Source of the DNA: Gordionus sp. m RMFG-2023
Taxonomy: Eukaryota > Nematomorpha > Gordioida > Chordodea > Parachordodidae
Assembly (NCBI RefSeq): GCF_954871325.1
Contig: NC_088778.1
Span: 21,561,120-21,625,119 of the forward strand
Length of the DNA stretch: 64,000 nucleotides
Reading direction: 5' to 3'
The notes beneath the pieces are model-generated. The model was not told the DNA's origin and did not search any database. It saw only the letters and a program-made list of their open reading frames with translations. A program made the translations under genes and the position numbers. This document shows positions 59,241-64,000 of this stretch, piece after piece; the first letter of the stretch is position 1; each line of letters starts with the position of its first letter.

Positions 59241-60259
59241 AATGGTTATTTTTTGATGATGGTGGATTTTCTTTAATATTCCATCATCCCTCTCAAGGAA
59301 ATCACACATAGAAGGAGTTGACTTTGTGGTTGCAACTAGTGAGGTCATGGTCCTAGCAAAGGAAACTGTCTAGATGATGGTTCTAGGTTTTAAAAAAAAC
59401 CAATCTCTATTTTTTTGTATTTTTAAATATTTTTATCTTTACCTAATTAAGCTTGTTTTATCATTTTATAAAATATAAAAGTTCTGTTTACAATATCAAA
59501 TCAAGGAAAGTTACTACTTCACAGAATTATATGTTTAAATTAAGTTTTTACAGCTATTTTCATTTAGATCTTTATCATGAAAGATAAAAATTTGATGCTT
59601 TAGCAGATGTCTCTTTAATACCTACTAATTTATATTTAGAATAATATAATATATTGCTTGTTTCTGACGATTCATTAAATTTGGTATTGCAATCAACATG
59701 CTCTGCTTTTTATTGAAACTAAAAAAATATTTTGACAAACTTTTCCTTTTCTTGGTATATTATAAAACAAAATAGAATCGCAAAAACTAAAGTAACTCCT
59801 ATTAAAATAAAATATACTCAAAAATTATATGAAGTAGCAAGGCCAACTTAAATAAAAAAGACAGGTTCAGGACAGTTAATCTTCACTTGTTACAACCGAT
59901 CTATTGCTCTTTAATATCAAAGGAAGATTGTATGGCCAGCTCGGCCTAAAATTTGGATAGATATACTATTATATTTGTCTCATATATTTCTTATAAATAT
60001 GACATGGAGGTAAAATATTTATTAAAAAATATATGATTCTACAAATATATTTAATTTTATCAATATTTAATGTAAAAGTTGCTAACTAGCCTAAAGCTAT
60101 TAAAAATAGCTCTCTAATTTAATAAAAATTAGAATAACATGTACCGGCCCCAAAAATTTTAAAATCTGCATCGGAAACGTATTTTTTTATTTGCTAGCAA
60201 AGTTAAGCTAAATTTTGAGCACTGCTGGCCACTGATATGTACTTACAAATATAATCAAT
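59241..60259. other. hAT-derived or intergenic sequence, no frame
   Basis: No recognisable gene. AGCTA/TAGCT-rich words at about 60080-60120 resemble the subterminal repeats of the neighbouring hAT element, so part may be a second copy. Confidence 0.35.
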
Positions 60260-60327
60260 TTATTGATTAATATTTTGCATGGTGCCATCTAAAATAGACT
60301 TATTTTATCGGTATAGCTCGCTATTAG

Positions 60328-60534
60328 CTACTTTATTGTATAATAAATAAAATCAACATTTATATAATAAAAATAAATATTTATGGTAATTTGTTGCATT
60401 TTAATAATAAAAATCATTTCAATATTTTTATCCCCAAGTCTAGAGCGACGATCAGAAAGTATAAGTTTTGCCTTACTAAATAATCTCTCGACACTAGCAC
60501 TTGAGGGTAAGGGCTTATTTAATCTTATATACAT
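60328..60534 (-). pseudogene. hAT C-terminal dimerisation domain
   Basis: Open frame containing LPSSASVERLFSKAKLIL then SDRRSRLGDKNIEMIF, a well-preserved hAT dimerisation motif, followed by an AT-rich tail and stop. It lacks the rest of the transposase upstream. Confidence 0.85.
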
Positions 60535-60947
60535 ATTTTTAATATATCAATAATTTTATTTGCAAGTACATCGTATGTCTGGCATCCTAATTATCATTTT
60601 GAGGGCTAATGCCATTGATCATTTTTAAAGTCCTAGGGTCGCCAATGGTCTGTGATTCCCAAATAAGCTCAAAAATATTTAATCTGATCAATTTATAAAT
60701 ATAAATAAGTTTTAACCTTAGTCCAATAACAAAAATCCGCTTTTAATACTAAACTTATTATTAATAATTAAAATTGATCTTACGTGACCAATATACTTCT
60801 TTATTAAGTCTTTTTTTTCCCGATATCCACTTTTTTCTTAACAACAATAAATTTTCTTTTTTTTGAACAAAACTTTTATTTTTTTTCTATAATAATAATA
60901 ATAATAATAATTTTTTATAAATACAATCTATATATATTTTCATAATA

Positions 60948-61090
60948 AAAATATATCGAAAAAAAAACAACAATCATCTAATATATAATTTTCTTCAAAT
61001 ATTATTTTTTTCTTCTATTTTTTTATAATATATATCGAAAAAAAACAACAATCATCTAATACTATATAATTTTCTACAAATATTATTTTT
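60948..61090. repeat. tandem duplication of about 77 bp
   Basis: Two adjacent copies share ATATCGAAAAAAAACAACA, then ATCATCTAAT, then AATTTTCT(T/A)CAAATATT and TTTTTTCTTCTAT, with few differences. Within the decayed hAT element. Confidence 0.85.
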
Positions 61091-61139
61091 TTCTTCTATT
61101 CCTTATAATAATAATATACCGCAATATTTACACTTTTAC

Positions 61140-61787
61140 CACATAACCTTCTGTTATGTGTCCAACTATCTCCCGTGGTACATATATATGATATCTCTGA
61201 TAACTCTACTATTAGAGCATCTTTCATCATTTTAAAGTTATCTGCTATTTTATTCATGAGTGTCTGGCGACATAAAATCGTTGTACCAGAGGATAGTTTT
61301 AATCATCATGGTAAATGATGGATTATCAATCAAGGACATTGACTGAACTGTATAAATTATAAAATCAACAATAACTTTATCACCCAATTTCTGAGAAATA
61401 TTGTTATTTGCAATATTAATTAATTTGGTTTGAATTGAATTAGTCTTTTTGGATGTAGAGTCGCCTATTCCAAAATTATTTAGATGTTTCTCCATTTTCT
61501 TAAAACTCATGAACAGTCTTATAAAATAAATATTATTAAAATGTAAAAATGACAATTTACCTTTATGTGTTTCTTGAGGCTTTAGCTACTGGATTGATTT
61601 GAGGAAATATTTTTCTTTACATTTTAAACAAATAAATTTGAAGCCAGTTTTGGATTATTTATTTAAAAAAAATTTTAAATCTATGGAATGGGTATTAAGA
61701 ACATTTTCTTCCCTGGTATCTTCCATTTCATTAATATCATTATCTGAATCACTTTCAACGATTTGTGTATCCATATGAGATGACATT
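61140..61787 (-). pseudogene. hAT transposase N-terminal and middle fragment, frameshifted
   Basis: Starts near 61787 (MSSHMDTQIVESDSDND, acidic). It passes a stop region, then a frame 61555-61250 (FIIYTVQSMSLIDNPSFTMM). After a frame change it continues with MKDALIVELSEISYICTTGD and SWTHNRRLCGKS near 61160. The order NPSF, then CTTGDSWT is that of the hAT catalytic N-terminal half (the T.D.WT element with the first catalytic Asp). At least two frameshifts. Confidence 0.75.
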
Positions 61788-62056
61788 TTAAATTATTAAC
61801 ACGTGATTTAGGTTTATAATATATATTGAAAATATATTTCAATTTCAAAATTAAATAATAAATCATAAAAATTATAATTAATTATATTATATTTAAATTT
61901 TCATGTTTATACTTACCTTCATTATATTTTTTAAAAGTAGCTAAGTAGCGGCCTTAGCTACTTTCAAAAAAAGTAGCGCGCTAAAAAATTAAATAATTAC
62001 AAAAAAGTAGCCGCTAGCTATAGCTACCAAAAAAGTTAGCGCGCTACTTAAACAAC

Positions 62057-64000
62057 TCTGTCCGGAACTATGTTAGATTAAAAATTTCAATTGCAATAAT
62101 CCTTTCAACATAGACTATTGTGCAAAACTTCATTTGAAAGATGTTTCTGATAATAGCCATTCCATTTTATTCCAATTTGTAATATGTCAACGCCTATTCT
62201 GTTCCTAAAAATTTTAAATATGGTTCGGGTTCTAAACTCGGATAGAAAATGAAAGCCTAACCCTTATTCTATCATCTATATTAATGTGATATTATAAGAA
62301 TAACTATTAATAATTTTAGCTTCATCGTTTATCAAAATGGTAAGATATTAAAATCATTTTTTTCCTATGTAATTTAAAATGGTGTCGACATATACAAAGA
62401 AAAGGGCTGAATTAAGTTATGCATATAATTTCAGTTTTAAAATCGTCAAGTTCTAATTTAAAGATATACTTAATTGTAATATTATTATTTTATATAATAT
62501 AACTCGTTAATAATTTATTTTAGATTGTTGCATTTCATGCGTTTATTAAATTTTTTTGAAGAAAAAATTATTAAAAGTTATATATTATATATATAAATGT
62601 CTTAGAATTTAGTTATTTTTAGTGTGATTCTTTCAAATTATAATCTAATCACGATTTATTTTTAAAAAAAATTTGAATACCCAGACCTGGCCTAAAAATT
62701 TTTTATTTGAAAAAATACCCGGGACAGGCCGAATATTTTAAATCGTCTTTATTATCTTTGAAAATAAATATAATATATTTTAAAAATTCTTGCCGAGTTA
62801 AAAAAAAACGAAGTCTTAACAAAAAAATTTTTTTTAAATCCGGGCCAGGCGCAAATGGTACTTCTGCAGAACTCTGATTTATATGTACCAAAATAAAATT
62901 ATAATTTTAAACATGGCTAATATATATTGTGTATGGCATTAAATGAAATTTTTTTTAAAAAATATAAAGTTTTGAGCGAACGTAATGAGTTCCTTTTTTT
63001 AAGGTGAACGTTGAAGGCAAATGAGTTCGATTTTTGCCATTGAACGCGAATGGGTTCGATTTTTTTATATTGTGTGACAAACACAACATTGAAAAATAAT
63101 ATATACAATTCTTGCATAATAACAATATTGATTAATATCTATGATTCTTGTAAAGATATTGATTCACAATTCATCTAATTCTAAGAAAATAATACTCAAT
63201 TATCAGTTTTTATTGCTTTCTCTCGAATTATATTAATCAAAATTTTGGGATATTTATTATAAATTTTATACCCAGCTTTGAAAATAATTTAGGTAATTAA
63301 TTAGATTTTATCATACTTCTTGTACCTAGGCGAAGTCATGGCGGGGGTGGGAGGGGAATTTGTCTAACCCGAAAAATTTATTTTAAACTAATAAATAATT
63401 TCCTCCTAGACCCCTCACCTCAAAAAATATATACAATATATCACTAAACAATAATTTGGAAGATAAATAAAAGTTAATAATTTGTTGAAATAATGACTAT
63501 AATTCAAAATTTTTGAAAAAAAGCATTATAATAAAAAAAAAATCAAAAATCAACTATTATTTAAAAAATGCAACATAGGCAAAGACCTGCAATTATCTTT
63601 ATGATCTTCAATAAAATTTATTGAAAAAACCAACATGATAGTGCCTCTCTCTCCCCCATTAAAATTTTGCTATGCCTATGATCTTGTATTATTTGTAAAT
63701 AAAATAAACCAATATGATTTTAATAATATCGGTTAGAATTGTTCTGGGAATAAAAAACACCCGGACAAAAATATCCAGGTTTTAATAATTTTTCAAAATT
63801 CTTAAATAAGAGGAAATTTTTAAAAAATATTAATTTCTTATCCAACATAAGTTTCAATCTCTAAAAAAATATACTTGGTTAATGATAATGTGCAGCCGCT
63901 TTCTTTTATAAAATCCATGGATATCTATAATAGGTTAATCTTATTTGTATTTTTATACTACAAAAGAAATTTTGTTTTGTTGAAATTATTTGTTGTTTGA
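62057..64000. other. intergenic to window end, dispersed repeats only
   Basis: A degenerate GCCC-rich element lies at about 62670-62875 (AGACCTGGCC, CCGGGCCAGGCGC, right tip GCAGAACTCTG). At 62975-63065 ATGAGTTC(C/G) and GAACG words repeat. No gene was recognised. Confidence 0.5.

Larger units (their letters stand above)
60260..62056 (-). mobile_element. decayed hAT transposon
   Basis: The right terminus has the AGTAGCGCGCTA, AAGTAGCCGCTAGCTA and GTTAGCGCGCTACTT words and ends AAACAACTCTG at about 62056, the same tip as the MITE at 8773 (CAGAGTTGTT). Coding pieces on the minus strand run from N-terminal (61800) to C-terminal (60328). The left terminus was not defined. A low-complexity (TAA)n stretch at about 60892-60912 and a tandem duplication at 60948-61090 replace much of the middle of the gene. 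Confidence 0.7.

Overview
This is eukaryotic, almost certainly animal, genomic DNA. It is strongly A+T-rich by eye, genes are split by very short GT-AG introns (many of 42-61 bp), and the proteins are metazoan: a short-chain collagen C4-like C-terminal domain, an EGFL7/Slow-type EMI-EGF protein, a TMEM8/PGAP6-type membrane protein, glutamine synthetase, NDUFA8 and adenylosuccinate synthetase. An invertebrate with a reduced, AT-rich genome fits (for example an orthonectid, dicyemid or myxozoan), but the sequence alone does not settle which.

Layout. 1-609: 3' end of a collagen C4-like gene (+). 1710-1919: minisatellite. 4089-5588: complete glutamine synthetase, 7 exons (+). 5773-10025: EGFL7-like gene, 7 exons (+), starting 184 bp downstream. 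12001-14536: decayed DNA transposon with terminal inverted repeats of about 490 bp. 15591-22541: complete NDUFA8, 3 exons (-), with one intron of 6.4 kb full of repeats. 22829-38823: TMEM8-like gene, 14 exons (+), head to head with NDUFA8 over a 287-bp gap. 40524-44114: TA-flanked palindromic element with an intact Tc1/IS630-type transposon nested in one arm. 44265-46000 and 47203-48042: two more large inverted repeats. 49274-50250: five 3' exons of adenylosuccinate synthetase (+), 5' part not found. 51490-64000: almost entirely mobile DNA, including a 5.2-kb relative of the palindromic element (53627-58805) built from about 33 copies of a 118-119-bp repeat, and decayed hAT transposons.

The host genes are housekeeping or surface/secreted proteins with no evident common pathway. 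Their architecture tells one story: introns are either about 45 bp or kilobases long, and the long ones (NDUFA8 intron 2; TMEM8 introns at 24.1-27.4, 29.0-32.5, 32.8-34.7 and 35.2-38.5 kb) hold mobile elements. At least four short hAT-type elements have recognisable 8-bp target duplications.

The most unusual structure is the family of palindromic elements whose arms are tandem arrays of a unit carrying the perfect palindrome TGACAATTGTCA (two copies in the window, plus a third element of the same architecture but different sequence at 17.05-21.83 kb). The nested transposase has an unusual DD30E catalytic spacing.
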